This document shows positions 26,058-37,474 of a stretch of 64,000 nucleotides of DNA, piece after piece. The notes beneath the pieces are model-generated. The model was not told the origin of the DNA, did not search any database, and worked only from the letters and a program-made list of their open reading frames with translations. A program made the position numbers and the translations under genes. Position 1 is the stretch's first letter; each line of letters begins with the position of its first letter. Origin of the DNA: Echinometra lucunter (lineage: Eukaryota > Echinodermata > Echinoidea > Camarodonta > Echinometridae). The DNA is taken from assembly GCA_029962745.1 (NCBI GenBank), contig CM057158.1:5698602-5762601 (forward strand), written 5' to 3'.

Positions 26058-26197
26058 AGGGGAGCGTTTCATGAAGAGCCTTGTAAAGTGATTTTCACTG
26101 ACAAATTTTCTCTCAGCTAATCAGATGCAAGGATTTCAGTAGCTTATAACAGTTGTCAGTGAAAATCACTGACAAGACTCTTCATGAAATGCTCCCT
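26058..26197. mobile_element. palindromic MITE, family A, copy 2
   Basis: AGGGGAGCGTTTCATGAAGA at the left, TCTTCATGAAATGCTCCCT at the right. The interior has GTGATTTTCACTGACAAATT and the shared core (CTCAGCTAATCAGATG ... AGCTTATAACAGTT). It lies 84 bp upstream of copy 3 in the same orientation. Confidence 0.85.
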
Positions 26198-26280
26198 ATG
26201 ATTAATTTCTTTAATGTGGAATCCATTCGCAAGAGAGTACTTAACCACTTCTTTGCAGTGGATTAAACTCCAGAAGAACT

Positions 26281-26419
26281 GGGGAGCATTTCATGAAGAG
26301 TTTTGTCGGTGATTTTCACCGACTAATTTGCTGTCAGCCAATCAGATGCGAGGATTTTCAGTAGCTTGTAACATTTGTCGGTGATTTTCTCCGACAAAAC
26401 TCTTCATGAAACGCTCCCC
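26281..26419. mobile_element. palindromic MITE, family A, copy 3
   Basis: GGGGAGCATTTCATGAAGAG at the left and its near complement at the right. The arms contain GTCGGTGATTTTCACCGAC and GTCGGTGATTTTCTCCGAC. The core has the small change AGCTTGTAACATTTG. The 94-codon frame at 26375-26659 begins inside its right arm and is not a gene. Confidence 0.85.
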
Positions 26420-26904
26420 AGATCCCTAATAATTTCTCCTAAAATAGACAATTTCCACTCCCCCTACTTTCACAGAGTAGAAGATTTAAGGAAGGATTTT
26501 CAACTTGAATACGCGATAGACAAACTAGTCATGAAGGAGATCCGCTGTAGAAACGCTACAAGGATAATGCTGGTGCCTCTCGTGTTATACTCTAGTCACA
26601 TTGAGGTGATCGATATTAACAAGCCGATCAAGAGGCTGCATTACCCTGAATGGCCATGAATAGATTGGGATGGAATCGGGATGGGGTCGGTTTGTTCTTG
26701 TGACCAAGGTATTCGTAATAAGTGCTCATCCGTTCCCTACAAGCAATTACGTTGCAGATTTGTCTTGGGTCACGCCGGAGGCTACCTTGATGCATCGCCC
26801 GAGCTCCCCCGATGCCTGTCACCTGCCACAGGTGAAGGATCCCCTTCTAATCTGCCTTATTGATTCATGCATAGATGCAAGTCTTTTCATTACGCCATCT
26901 TGCT

Positions 26905-27274
26905 GTCTCTCTCTCTCTTTACCTCTCTGTCTTTCCCCTCTCTCTCTTATCTTCCCCATCTCTCTCACCTAATTTCTCTGCGCTCTTTTTACCCCCCCCC
27001 TGACTCCCCTCTCTGCACTTCTTTCCATCTATTTTGTTTCCTCTCTCTCATCTTTCTTGCATTTCTCCCTTTCCCTCTTTGTCTCTCTCTCTCTCCCACT
27101 CATACTTTAATCTCTCTTCCTCTTTCTCCCATGCCTCCCATCTCTCTGTCTCAGCTCGTTCTCTTTCGCTTCTCCCTTTCTCTCTTCCTCGCACACACTT
27201 AAAAAAAAAAACCAAAACACATATGCAAAGATCGGTATTGATATGCCCTCATAAACCACACACACACAGACACA

Positions 27275-27308
<34 letters not shown>

Positions 27309-27430
27309 CCCTCTCTCTCATCTCTCTTTCTTCCTCCCCTCTCTGTCTTATCTTTTCATAATTTTTTCAATCTCTTGAAAAAATCTCTTTCGTTCATATC
27401 TCACTTCTTCCATCTTTCCCATCTGTAGCA
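26905..27430. repeat. CT-rich tract with an embedded (CA)n microsatellite
   Basis: A long pyrimidine-rich stretch with CTCTCT runs; (CA)n occupies about 27253-27304, and a C run lies near 26990-27000. It opens many Ser/Leu/His frames in several phases, none credible as genes. Confidence 0.85.
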
Positions 27431-29479
27431 TTTTCTCTTCCTTTATCTCTATTTCTGTCTCTTTCTTGAATTGATTGCGGTGAGTGCACTGATCGAATGA
27501 GGTACGGATGAAGGATGATTCCAGGTCGGAGATTCATATTTGTCATATTTGTAATTATTGACTTTTTGTATAGAAAAAAAATCAACAGAAGAAAGAAAAA
27601 TAAAAACTAGAAACAGTAAGAACTACCTCTTACTTACGATGAGCGGTGATGACAAAAAGGCTGAAAAGATACTGTTTACTTTACTAAACGGTTCTTCGAG
27701 AATATTTGAGCATCATAATTATTTTGTGATAATCTCCCTGGTCTTGTCCAAGGATAATATTTCTCTACCTTCCTGGAGATAGCATATCCCAGAATGCCTG
27801 TGTCTCCTACAGCCCCATGTCTGTATCAGCGAGAAAACCTCCAACATCTAACGGCCTGAAGCATCTTGAACTTGTGCAAACAATGTTTCTGAAATCCCCG
27901 TGGTCTTGATAACATGGTGCTTGCTTACAATCGATCGTATGTCTCATAAACCATCCATCTTCAGTGTGCACCTACGGTATTTCTGATCTTGTCCCCTAAA
28001 ACCCTCTCATCTTCATCCAGTTTTGTCCCTTCGGGTGCGGTTGCCTACTATGCATCTCCATTGCATGCTGTCATACCCTAAACCCTCTTCCTTTATGTTT
28101 ACTCATAAATTGTCATGCCATGCACATGAGTTCAACATGTTCCAGGCAAAATTTGGCCAGGAGATACTGTTTCCATCCTTGAATCATCTTTGGATCCCGT
28201 CAAGGTCATATTCAGAAAGGTGATCGTCCTGTTACAGTATCTGAGCTCATGATCCGTTCACTGATTCATCTGGTAAATCTTCGTGATCTTTACGTCGCGT
28301 TTGAATCCTGCCTTTAAATCGTAACCTTGCGTGGAATAATGCTAGCATCTAAGAACAGAATCATTTTATAAGCGCTTTTGTGCTCATGGCAGCTGCACGT
28401 CTCTACTTACAAATTCATAGAAACAATCTTTGAAGGTCGTTATGGGTCTTGATACTGAAGTTCATGAAATATTCATATTGTCGTATAGCAACCCATCTTA
28501 CGATACTGATCTGGCGAAAATCCGATTGTTTACAATGAAATCTTACGAAGATATGAATTTAGTGCTGTCTATAGGCGGCAGTCGCAGACATGCCGTGTTT
28601 ATGTTCATTGTTGTCATGCTTGTTTGATCTTCTTTGTTGTTGTTGTTTTTGTATGAATATCTAGCAAAGATGTTAAGTTATTCCATAATTATATGGCAAC
28701 AGTCTCAGATACACTAAGTTTAGTTTTCTTTTCTTTACTATTGTTTTCGAATCTACCTGTTTTCCCAATTTCTCTTTGTCGTCGCTTATCTTGTCTGTTT
28801 TTTATTTGCCTGGTGTGTTTCTTAACGTCACCCACAATCTATATTTTGTTGGGAAGAAGCTGTGGGATTTGAGAAACCTAAACCCAGATGCAGGATGCGG
28901 TTGTTTTCACGCGATTTAAAATCGCCACGGTAAGTGATACTCCTGTCTGAAAGCTACGTTTAGTTTTGCAAGCGCCGACCTTTCTCTTGCTCAGGAGGGA
29001 AAACGAATTCTTATTTACAACCACGGAGGTTTCAAACTTCACAATGTGCATTTAATGACTGTAAATAAACATGCATAGAAGTTGTGAACCTCTATGAGGT
29101 TAACCAATAGCAGTTGTTTCTTACTTTCGCTGTTGTAGGGATTGCATAAAAGCAAATGAAAACTTTTTTTCTACTCTTTGTTACACCATTTTCTTCTTAT
29201 ACTTTAAAGAGCATTCTCCCTTCATGCCGTTAAAAATTGTACAGGCTATTTTACAACCTCTATCAGTTAAAAAGGCACAGAATAACATAGTGTTTGAACG
29301 GCGTGAAAACGTTCGGTTGTTGGCGAATGAGTATACTTATGTTTCGAGTTCTCTCTGTGGTTGCTCTGTCATTCATACTATGGATCTCTTTGACTACAAT
29401 CTGTAAAAAATGTGAATTTATGTTACACCGTGTGGAAATTATGTCAACATGATACATTCACAATGAAAACCATGACAAC
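27431..29479. other. unique non-coding stretch, nothing recognised
   Basis: Ordinary complexity, AT-rich, frames all under 75 codons. No inverted or tandem repeat of note and no tRNA-like signal found by eye. Confidence 0.4.
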
Positions 29480-29935
29480 AATATGAAAGTGTGCTGAATA
29501 GTGTGCATTCAGTTTGTACAAATATTGTTCATACGGATACAGTAAACACAGTGTGTCGTAGTGTGTTACAGAGTGGTTATAGTGGGTCAGAGTGTGGTCA
29601 CAGTGTGCGCTTGGGATGCCAAGGTGTGGTCACGGTGTGTTTATTGGGTTTTGAAAATATGGTGACAGTGTATTCACAATGTGTAAAAGTATGTCACAGT
29701 ATAAGCTTATGTGATAACGGTGCGGTCCAGAGTATTCATAGTTTGTCAAGGTGTGGTCACATAATGTTGTAGTGTGTCAAAGTTTGGTCAAAAGTTGTGG
29801 TCACAGTGTGTTTACAGCGTGATTGCAGTGTGTTTGCAGTTTGATCATAGTGCGATCTCAGTGCGGTCACATTTATTTGCCTTCAAAGTGTTACCACAGT
29901 GTCATCAGGAAAGCAGTATGATTACTCTGTAACCA
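29480..29935. repeat. degenerate ~10-12-bp minisatellite (CACAGTGTGGT)
   Basis: Words of the type TCACAGTGTG, TTACAGCGTGA, TTGCAGTGTG, TCATAGTGCGA and TCTCAGTGCGG follow one another, at a spacing of about 10-12 bp, for about 450 bp. The phase is kept although individual units are substituted. The 93-codon frame at 29491-29772 merely reads through the repeat. Confidence 0.8.
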
Positions 29936-29937
29936 AA

Positions 29938-29994
29938 GTGGGAAAGAAAGAGAAAGAAAGAGAAAGAGAGAGAAAGAGAGAGAGAGAGGGAGGG
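29938..29994. repeat. (GAAA)n/(GA)n microsatellite
   Basis: GAAAGAGAAAG units grade into pure GA and then GGGAGGGG. It directly abuts the CACAGTGTG minisatellite. Confidence 0.85.
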
Positions 29995-31084
29995 GTGTCA
30001 TTTTAGAGCTACAAAGACCATTTCACACAACACAGTAATGCACACGTAGAGGACTTCGTAGTAACATGGATCCTATGGTAGTAAGCAAAAGTAAACCAGT
30101 GAAAGTTCATATTACACGCGGATACTATATATTTAGAGAAAGAGGAGGACGCAGCAAGCCTGAGAGAAGGAGGAAGTGTGGAAGGATAGACATAGGGAGA
30201 GAGACAGGGCTAGGGGATGATGGAAGCAGAAGGAATTAAATGGACAAGATATCTCACTCGCAACGGAAGAGGTTGCAGATGCTGCACATCACTCATCTTT
30301 CTATAAACTTTTCCTACCCTCTGACTATATCATCCATCGTACATCATTATCAAATATCTAGTGCCTGGAGGGGCGTAACTTACTCGAGAATGGAAGAGAG
30401 AAATCCATCTCCTCTTTCTCTCTCTCTACTTTCTCTTCTGTCTCTCCTCTCGATGGAGATCCGCAGGGCACTAGTGACATCTAATATCGGTAAACGATTC
30501 TGACCGAGGGATGTCAAGTTTAGCTACTGATGTCTTCACGACGAGTCGCGTAAGGTGATCTTGTCGGGAGCATTTAATAACCTAATGGCTTCTTTTATAT
30601 ATTTTGACTCTTTAGGAAGTATTAATATTCAGAACAGAGACCTACAAGTATATTGCAGATTTGTTTTTGATAATTATAAGTAATACTGTAGTTGATAAGT
30701 AACTTATATCTCACATTAACTTTGATTTAGAGTCATATGAAATGCATGATGCTATGGTCGAAAGACAACATTGTCGTACAATCGTCTGATGTTTTAGAAT
30801 GGTAACACTTTTAAAAGTTAAAAAACACTGCACTAACGAAGCATTAAAAAAAAACTTTTAAAGTGTGTATCCATAGATCATGTAGATCTTTGTGCATTTT
30901 CTTATTATTTCACAAAATGACATTGTGATAAAAATGTAAAAGAAACAGGAACAGTTTTTTCCCGACTTAAAGATCGCTAATCTATTCAGCCCTTTAAATA
31001 TCACTGTCAGCCTGACTGTCTTAAATGGGTTTAAGGAAAGAGGGCGGTTATTTTTTTCTGTTTTTCACACACGTTCTATCAATT

Positions 31085-31119
<35 letters not shown>

Positions 31120-32035
31120 GAGAGGGGGAGTACGCGAAGAAAGTTTGAAATCTATATCCTCGTTCTCCTCTTCACAGCTTCTTCCCTCGCTGAAAGCTAA
31201 TCTTATATAGAACATCACTTCCATCCTTCAGTTACGAAAACGATGCTTTTAGTTTCTTGATCCCATCCCTGATCAGAGGTGATGGAGTGACAAGTGTTTG
31301 CAAAGAGGAGGGAGAGAGAGAGAGAGAGAATGATGAAAAATCTCTATTCTCCTCCTCCTTGTTTGGCTTCTCTCTCCTCCAGCTGATACATGTAACAAGG
31401 AATATCCATAGGTAGTAAGTAAATCTTCGGTTTAGAAAATAATGCAATAAGCTATTCGTTAATAGCCCTTGCTGTGAAGGAAGAAGTAACATGTGCTAAG
31501 AGAGAATGGAGAGAGAATGATAGATAGACAGGAAGAGAGAGAGAGAGAGATGGAGATAAGAAAGATGGACATCATTATTCATCCTCTTCCATCCATTTTG
31601 AACTCACTCAGCATGCTCAGAGCATGCTGAACACAGTATTTCGACCTCTGGCTAAATCAACGATGCTTTGAATAATTCGACAACGGCCAATGCTTTGATA
31701 GAAGTATTAAATGCGTTTCTAAAAATAGAGAACAGAGAGAAGAGATAAGGAGAAGGGTAGGCGGCGGAAGAGAAAGAGAGAGAGAGGAGAGAGAAAGAGA
31801 GGAGAGAGAGAGAGAGGAGAGAGAGAGGAGAGAGAGACGAGAAGATGGACAACTGTATCTTCTTCCTTCTCTCTTTACCTCACTTTGGACATGTTGGAAG
31901 CTTGTCCATGTGATATAGAATATCAATGAACCCGGGGCCCTTGGCTACAAAAGAGATGGTTAAGCCCTTCAATGATAGCTAATGCTTTGATAAAAGTATA
32001 AGATTGTCACTAGAAAGAGAAAAATGAAAGAAAGA

Positions 32036-32073
32036 GAGGAGGAGGAGGAGGAGGAGGAGGAGGAGGAGGAGGA
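32036..32073. repeat. (GGA)n microsatellite
   Basis: About a dozen GGA/GAG triplets with no interruption. It sits at the position where other units of the surrounding array carry (GA)n. It reads as poly-Ser on the minus strand. Confidence 0.9.
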
Positions 32074-32535
32074 TAGAGATGACAAATAAACGTGTGCATG
32101 TGCCTTCCTCCTTCTCGCTTGACCTCCCTCTAAAAGCTTGTCCATCTCAAGTAGAATATCAGTGAACATCGTATTTGGGGCCCCTGGCTATCGAATTGAT
32201 GTTTTTAGCTCTTAGATAATAGCTAGTGCTGAGATGCGTGTTGTTACGAATCTTACGCATTTTAACACTATTTGGAAGAAAGTGCTAACTGGTCACATGT
32301 CTTTTTATCTTTTTAAATGGGGAGGTGGTCTGTTACGAATCCTATTCATATTTGACCGTTTTTTTGGTGCTATATGTAAGGTGTGAGGCGCCGGAGAAAT
32401 AATGAAGGCAAGATATCAATTTTGAAAGGATTTATGCTTTAGTTTTCACTTTGAGATGTGTTTCTTGTATATTGATCTTTCTATGGGGCTAGCTTGCATG
32501 AGTGTGGGTAGACATTATTTTAGATGCCCGGCACC

Positions 32536-33126
32536 TTAAAGGAGAATGCAACCCCCAAATCAGTGTGCTTCCAGTGAATGAAGAAAAACAAGAAGAGTAA
32601 ACAGTGAAAGTTGAGGAAAATCGGACAATCTATTCAAGAGTTATGAACTTTGAAAGTTTAAGTTAATCCCTATTATAGGATTCCTTAAATTGGCAACTTT
32701 ACCAACATCTGTGATGTCATCGTGGACAACTCTCCATTCATTTTGTACACAGAATTCAATATTTTCTTCATTTTCAAGAGAAATAAAAATGATTTTGATT
32801 TATTGTTTGAGTATGACATGGCTATATCAATTCTGCAAGCACATCAGGAAGAATTATGTTGATTCCTGACTTGAAACTTCATATAAATTAATTTTTTGGG
32901 GAAAAATTATGTACAAAATGAATTGAGAGTTGACCACGATGACATCACAGATGCAGGTAAAGTTGCCAACTCAAGGATCCTCATAATAGGGATTTACTGA
33001 AACTTTCAAAATTCATAACTCTTGAACAGATTGTCCAATTTTGCTCAAACTTTCACTGTTTATACTCTTCTTGGTCATCGTTATTCACTAAGAGCACACT
33101 GATGCTTGGGTTGCATTCTCCTTTAA
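32536..33126. mobile_element. TTAA-flanked foldback element, copy 1 (591 bp)
   Basis: The left end TTAAAGGAGAATGCAACCC is the inverse of the right end GGTTGCATTCTCCTTTAA. The two halves are inversely related throughout: TTCATAACTCTTGAACAGAT near 33010 mirrors ATCTATTCAAGAGTTATGAA near 32627, and GATGTCATCGTGG near 32713 mirrors CCACGATGACATC near 32935. The whole element can fold into an imperfect ~290-bp hairpin. TTAA at both termini matches the target preference of piggyBac-type transposases. No transposase is encoded. Confidence 0.8.
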
Positions 33127-33272
33127 ACACGGTAGCAATATGTCACTGGAAAAGCGAACAGATCAAGAGAAAGGTGAAGAAGATGGTCATCTCTATTTAT
33201 CCCCTTCTTGCTTTACCTCTCCTTAAACAGTTGAAAGCTTTTTACCAGATATGGAACATCAAGAAACACCGT

Positions 33273-33418
33273 GGCCTCGTTCCATAAAACTTGTTATCAA
33301 TAACAAGTTGTACTAACTGTTATAAGCTCCTGACATCCTTGCATCTGATGGCTGAGAGCAAATTTGATATAGAAATGTGGCAGCTGTTACTGATAAAAAG
33401 TTTTATGAAACGGGGCCC
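33273..33418. mobile_element. palindromic MITE, family B, copy 3
   Basis: Ends GGCCTCGTTCCATAAAACTT and AAGTTTTATGAAACGGGGCC. The core is in reverse orientation (AACTGTTATAAGCTCCTGAC on this strand). Left flank ACACCGT and right flank CGTATTTGGG suggest a CGT duplication. The neighbouring array unit at 32150 has AACATCGTATTTGGGG without insertion, giving a paralogous empty site. Confidence 0.85.
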
Positions 33419-33684
33419 GTATTTGGGTCTTTAGTTCTAGAGTTTTCGATTTTTGATGGCTGACGAAAAGGTGTTGGAGAATAGATAACAGAGAGAGAGA
33501 GAGAGAGAGAGAGATTATGAGATGGACATCTACGTATATCCTCCCCCTCCTTCTTGCTTTACTCATCTCTGAAAGCTTTTCTACCTGATAAAGAATATCA
33601 AGGAACACCGATCACGTACATGTACATGTACTTAGCACTTACTGACGGCGTCTAAAATGTTTTGAACGAAGAGATAACAGATTA

Positions 33685-33781
33685 AGAGAGAGATGGAGAG
33701 GGAAAGAGAGAGAGTGGAGGGAGAGAGAGAGAGAGCAGAGAGAGAGAGAGAGAGAGAGAGTGTGTGTGTGTGTGTGTGTGT
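33685..33781. repeat. (GA)n followed by (TG)n microsatellite
   Basis: GA repeats with short interruptions switch abruptly to about ten TG dinucleotides at 33761-33781. It is part of the larger GA-bearing tandem array. Confidence 0.9.
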
Positions 33782-33913
33782 AGAGGGTAAGTAAGACTAT
33801 TAAGTCAACCTCGACGTTGCGATACCAGTAGCAATGTATAGGATATCACCGAGTCTCATGTTTGCCCATCGAAGGTAAGACACAATTCCACTCATCGTCA
33901 TTTATTTCTCATA

Positions 33914-33995
33914 ATAATGATAATGATGATAATATTCTGCATTTATATAGCGCCTAATACATTTCTCTGAGATGCGTCTTAGCGCTTTACAGAAA
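33914..33995 (-). repeat. retroposon 3'-tail-like segment
   Basis: On the minus strand: TGTAAAGCGCTAAGACGCAT ... TAGGCGCTATATAAATGCAG, then a GAT/AAT trinucleotide tail. A paired GCGCT...GCGCTATATAAAT end followed by a simple repeat is typical of the 3' end of several animal LINE/SINE families. I recognise no body upstream, so it is a 5'-truncated copy. Confidence 0.5.
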
Positions 33996-34620
33996 TATCA
34001 CCAGTTAAAGGATATAACTTAAAATCAGTAATTTGAGAGACAAAGAACGTCCAGAAAAAACTGTTAAGTCGTAGTTCCAGTAGTAATCCTAATGCATGAC
34101 AGGTAAATAAATTTAGTTTGAAAACAGGTAAGTTGACATTTACTGAAATACTGTTTTTTAAGGATTTGATCTTCAGCCAGTTTTCGTAATCTTCTCAGTC
34201 TTTTTACTGCATGTCAAACAAATGACTTCCCTACAGTTCTGCTCGAACTACTTTTCGTTTCCAGAACTCAAGAGTAAGATATTTCATCCTCCAAGTCTTA
34301 TCCCCGGAGGCTATTCGAATGCATGATATTTCATCCTGGCCTACTTCATCCCCTTTCACTTAACCCTATACATGGTATATATTATAATATTGGGTTTCAG
34401 TCTATATTATGTTGAATGATGACAATGGATAATGTTGACGTGTCATTTGCCGCTGAACAACCCATATATCGTATCTTACATGACAAGGATGTCTCTGGGT
34501 GTATACATGATATCTTAAAACTCAGTCCTTTCTGCGTCTGTATACAATATGAAGAATTTCTTTCATTTTCGGTTGAAGATTCGTGTCATAAATTGGGGCT
34601 TGAAATGAGTATTCCTAAGC

Positions 34621-35120
34621 AAATAACGTCTCATTTTATTCCCTCTGTCTGTTTTAATCAGAGTCTGCGATTTTTTTTTTCGAGTGTGAAGGATATCTTT
34701 CATTTCATTTGCAATATTCCTGCTGCAAGGCCCATATATCAAAAATATACTATTTCATTTCAAATAACATGACTTTACTCATATTCTTCCCTCCAACTAT
34801 TTTAATCAAACGTGCCTGTGATATATTTTTGTGCCTGAAGGATACATTTCTCGTAATCTTATTTGAAAGTTGCAGTTGTTGAGGCTGAAATACAATATCT
34901 TTGTGCAAATATAGCTACTCTTATTCTTGCCTCAAACTGTTTTAATCCGGCGCCTGCGATTTTACCCTAGCGAATCGATTTCTAAAATCGTGGAAGAAGT
35001 ATGTCTTTCATTTGGTAAGAACGAGTCAGTTTGTTATTGCAAAAATATTGCATTCCTTTGCAAATAACTACTCCTATTATTCCCTGTAACTGCTTTAATC
35101 CGATGCTTGTGATTTATTAA
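34621..35120. repeat. diverged tandem array, mean unit about 147 bp
   Basis: AAATAAC(or TAG)...TTATTCCCTCTAACTGTTTTAATC, followed by a G(A/C)(T/G)(C/T)GCGATTT segment, begins at 34621, 34762, 34907 and 35062 (steps 141, 145, 155; mean 147). Three full units and a partial one are present. The minus and plus frames here, including the 118-codon frame at 34416-34772, partly overlap the repeat and look non-coding. Confidence 0.65.
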
Positions 35121-35269
35121 ATAAACATCTCGAATTCAAGATTTCCAATCGAATTCTCAATCTACCACAACCTCATCCATGTTATCTCCTCTTTCTTCTA
35201 CCTCAGTCTCTGAATCTAGGATGATTTGTGTGTTTTTGAAATCTGTTTAAGGTGGAGTTTGCAATATGA

Positions 35270-35720
35270 TAGGATCAATGCCTTCCAAGCTTTTTAGAGG
35301 TGATATTCAGCACCCTTGCTTCAGGAAACAGCTTTGTGGAAACCGCGACTCTCTAAAAAATTCTAAATCTATATCCTTGAAATAACCGCTTTGCGAAAGT
35401 CACTTTCGACTTGGTTTAGCATCGCTGGTTGATTTGTGCTTTACAAGTTCCTCCAGGATGACATTCAAACCTATGCTTGCGGGAAAAGCTTCTTGGAACC
35501 TTGGCTCTTCAGATTTACTTTTCGTTATATCCTTGGAATAACATCTTTGCGACAGTGACTTTTGCCTTAGTTTCAGGTCGTAAGCTGATATATCGGTGAT
35601 GTTCCAAGCAAGTTAAATAAACAGGACACTTGGCTCAATCTTCCTTGCAGGGTGGCGTCTGGTGATCATCACCCAATCATCCTTGGGTTTCTTACTTCAT
35701 TTTCCAACTCGTTATCTCCG
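35270..35720. repeat. diverged tandem repeats, unit about 157 bp
   Basis: CAGCACCCTTGCTTCAGGAA...ATATCCTTGAAATAACCGCT at 35309-35390 recurs as AACCTATGCTTGCGGGAAAA...ATATCCTTGGAATAACATCT at 35469-35550, 156-157 bp apart. Both are followed by TTTGCGA(A/C)AGT. A third, weaker copy (TTGGCTCAATCTTCCTTGCA) may follow. It directly succeeds the ~147-bp array but the sequence is different. Confidence 0.6.
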
Positions 35721-36047
35721 AAAACAAGGGAAAATCTCGTAGATTTGGGGGCAGCATTACTGGGAACTAAAGCTATCAACAAATTTGCAGTGCCCGAAGC
35801 TACATGAAAATGATAGCGTCGCTGTCTGCGAAAGACTTGTTGAAATCGACGGTTGATAATTATGGTATCATATGGTATTAAGATTACGGTGATTGCGTAG
35901 GCAATGGTTGTATTGTGCGTCAAAGAGGAAAACTGGATGTGATAAACATCGATATATCTCATCATGTCGTATTGCACACGTGTGCAGTATTATCCGTTAA
36001 TGATACAATAACTTTTGTCGTGAATAATTTGGTATATAGGACCGTGA

Positions 36048-36070
36048 AAGACACTCAGTCTGAGTGTCTT
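36048..36070. other. 23-bp perfect palindrome
   Basis: AAGACACTCAG, a central T, then the exact complement. It could be a dimeric protein-binding site or a hairpin, but nothing nearby indicates a use. Confidence 0.6.
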
Positions 36071-36959
36071 CATAAAAGCCTTATTCCTCTTTCATGTCTT
36101 TCGGTTTTCAGTCATCCCCGACGAAAGAAATAAATAGTGAAATTACAGAAATATACATGCATGCATTTGTAGAATGATGTAGTCTCAAGTGATTTTGGCA
36201 ATAGATAGTACACTTTTTTTATTTTTGTCTTCCATACGGTAAAAAAAAAACTAAATTGCCTCTCGAAGCGATACATGTACATGCCATCATGGTGAGCACA
36301 TTCAGGAAAAGATCGTTTCTATTCAGATACTTCTCTCAGGTCGTATTTCGCATTCAGATTGAGAATCAAAGAGAAAACACGACGTCTGTCTTCCCCCTAA
36401 TCATTGCTGTCGAGACACCATGGTATTTCCTATCTATCTACATCAGGATTAATATCCAACATCCTTCACCCTTTCTTTTTCCAATTCTGGCCACTTCTCC
36501 ATCTCCCCTCCCCCTTTTCTCCCTCTGTCCCCAAACCTCCATCTACGCAGTGTAGCATTCTATCAACCTGCCTCATCTCGAGTCTCTGCCGTCCCTCCAT
36601 ACGCTCCATCCATTCATCTGCATTCCTCCTCCTCCTCCTGTCAACCTCACCATTCCAAGACTCCACCTTGGGGGCATCACTTCGATAAGAAGAGGATGAT
36701 TTGCTCTTGCTCTCTCCAAGTCACGTTCGAACGGGATACATTCTTCCCCGACCCAAGAGGTGCAAGGGGGCAATTCGCTCCTCCTGGTAAATTTTTATCA
36801 TGGTTAAAAATGCAGTCTCACTTCAAGTACTCATAATGTCTCTTAATGAAAGATTTCCCTTGGAAACAAACTAATTACTTGATACTCCTAAAGAAGGGCC
36901 CTATAAAAGTTGCTTTCTTTAACAGATCATCGTAAGCTGAGGCTATGGTCCGGATATGC

Positions 36960-37290
36960 CACTTCACCCTCCCCCATCCCATTAGATCCGACATGTCTGA
37001 GGATGCGCGTCGGAACGTGACTCGTGACTGACGTTCCACTTCGCCAGTATCTTTAGAACGTTCCAGTCTTGTCTCGGATCATATCTCCTTGAGTAGATCT
37101 AATTCGACCCATCACGCCTGTGAGCAGGCTTCCTCACACCCCCCCCCCCCCCCATCATCCAATCTGATTCATGGACGTATATCGAGAAGTGACTGACGTT
37201 CCGCTTAACCAATATCTTTTGAATGTTCCTCCATCGTCTAGGATCGCATCTCGCTGAATGTATTAAATTCGATCTGTCACACCTGTGCAC
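36960..37290. repeat. 165-bp diverged tandem duplication
   Basis: GTGACTGACGTTCCACTTCG at 37024 recurs as GTGACTGACGTTCCGCTTAA at 37189. Both are followed by A(G/A)TATCTTT(A/T)GAA(C/T)GTTCC, GGATC(A/G)(T/C)ATCTC, A(A/T)TTCGA(C/T)C and CACGCCTGTG / CACACCTGTG. A C run of about 15 lies at the junction. The distal end of copy 2 overlaps the last bases of the exon candidate at 37283-37474. Confidence 0.75.
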
Positions 37291-37474
37291 AATCTTGTGT
37301 CCACGTGCATCGCATTGGATATGCACACCAACCGTGCCTCCGCGGTCTTTTAGAGGCGAAGATACAGTGTAACATGTTGTACAAGATGGCGTACGGGCAC
37401 ATGTCCTTGTGCTTTTTGAGCATCCAATACATGGAGTAATGGAGTAACAGTATGGCCTTTTTGCAGTGTTTGCA
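37283..37474 (-). CDS. candidate internal exon, unidentified cysteine/histidine-containing protein
   Basis: Seen: on the minus strand a long pyrimidine tract (about 37481-37505) ends AACAAG just before 37474. From there an open frame of 64 codons (192 nt, phase 0 to 0) runs to CAG with GTGTGA following, a possible donor. The first ~40 codons use mostly C or G at third positions (TGC, GCC, CTC, TAC, AAG, GAC, ATC, TTC), unlike the AT-rich surroundings. The peptide starts CKHCKKA (1-7), has LKKH at 19-22 and KDMCPY at 23-28. This is loosely like a C2H2 finger plus linker, but the first zinc-binding His position (17) is Trp, and the next finger's cysteines are absent. Inference: a divergent or decaying zinc-finger exon, or chance. 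The two other minus-strand frames are also open for part of the stretch, which weakens the call. Its 3' end lies in a tandem duplication. Confidence 0.25.

Larger units (their letters stand above)
31080..33860. repeat. ~240-bp tandem array with internal (GA)n, split by two transposons
   Basis: Each unit has a (GA)n or (GGA)n run, then ATGGACATCT, a CTCC(T/C)TCTTGCTTTACCTCTC-like pyrimidine stretch, GAAAGCTTGTCCA, GATATAGAATATCAATGAAC, a CGTATTTGGG(G/T)CC segment and GCTAATGCTTTGATA(A/G)AAGT. The AGAA(T/C)ATCA landmark recurs near 31206, 31912, 32150, 33249, 33590 and 33838; undisturbed intervals are 238 and 248 bp. A foldback element (32536-33126) and a family B MITE (33273-33418) lie inside the array. 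Low-complexity frames across it are not genes. Confidence 0.7.

Noticed and set aside
35696..35825. Minus-strand exon-like segment ending in a good donor (GAA|GTAAGA)
   Set aside because: It partly overlaps the diverged ~157-bp repeats, its acceptor tract is weak, and its phase does not match the other candidates.
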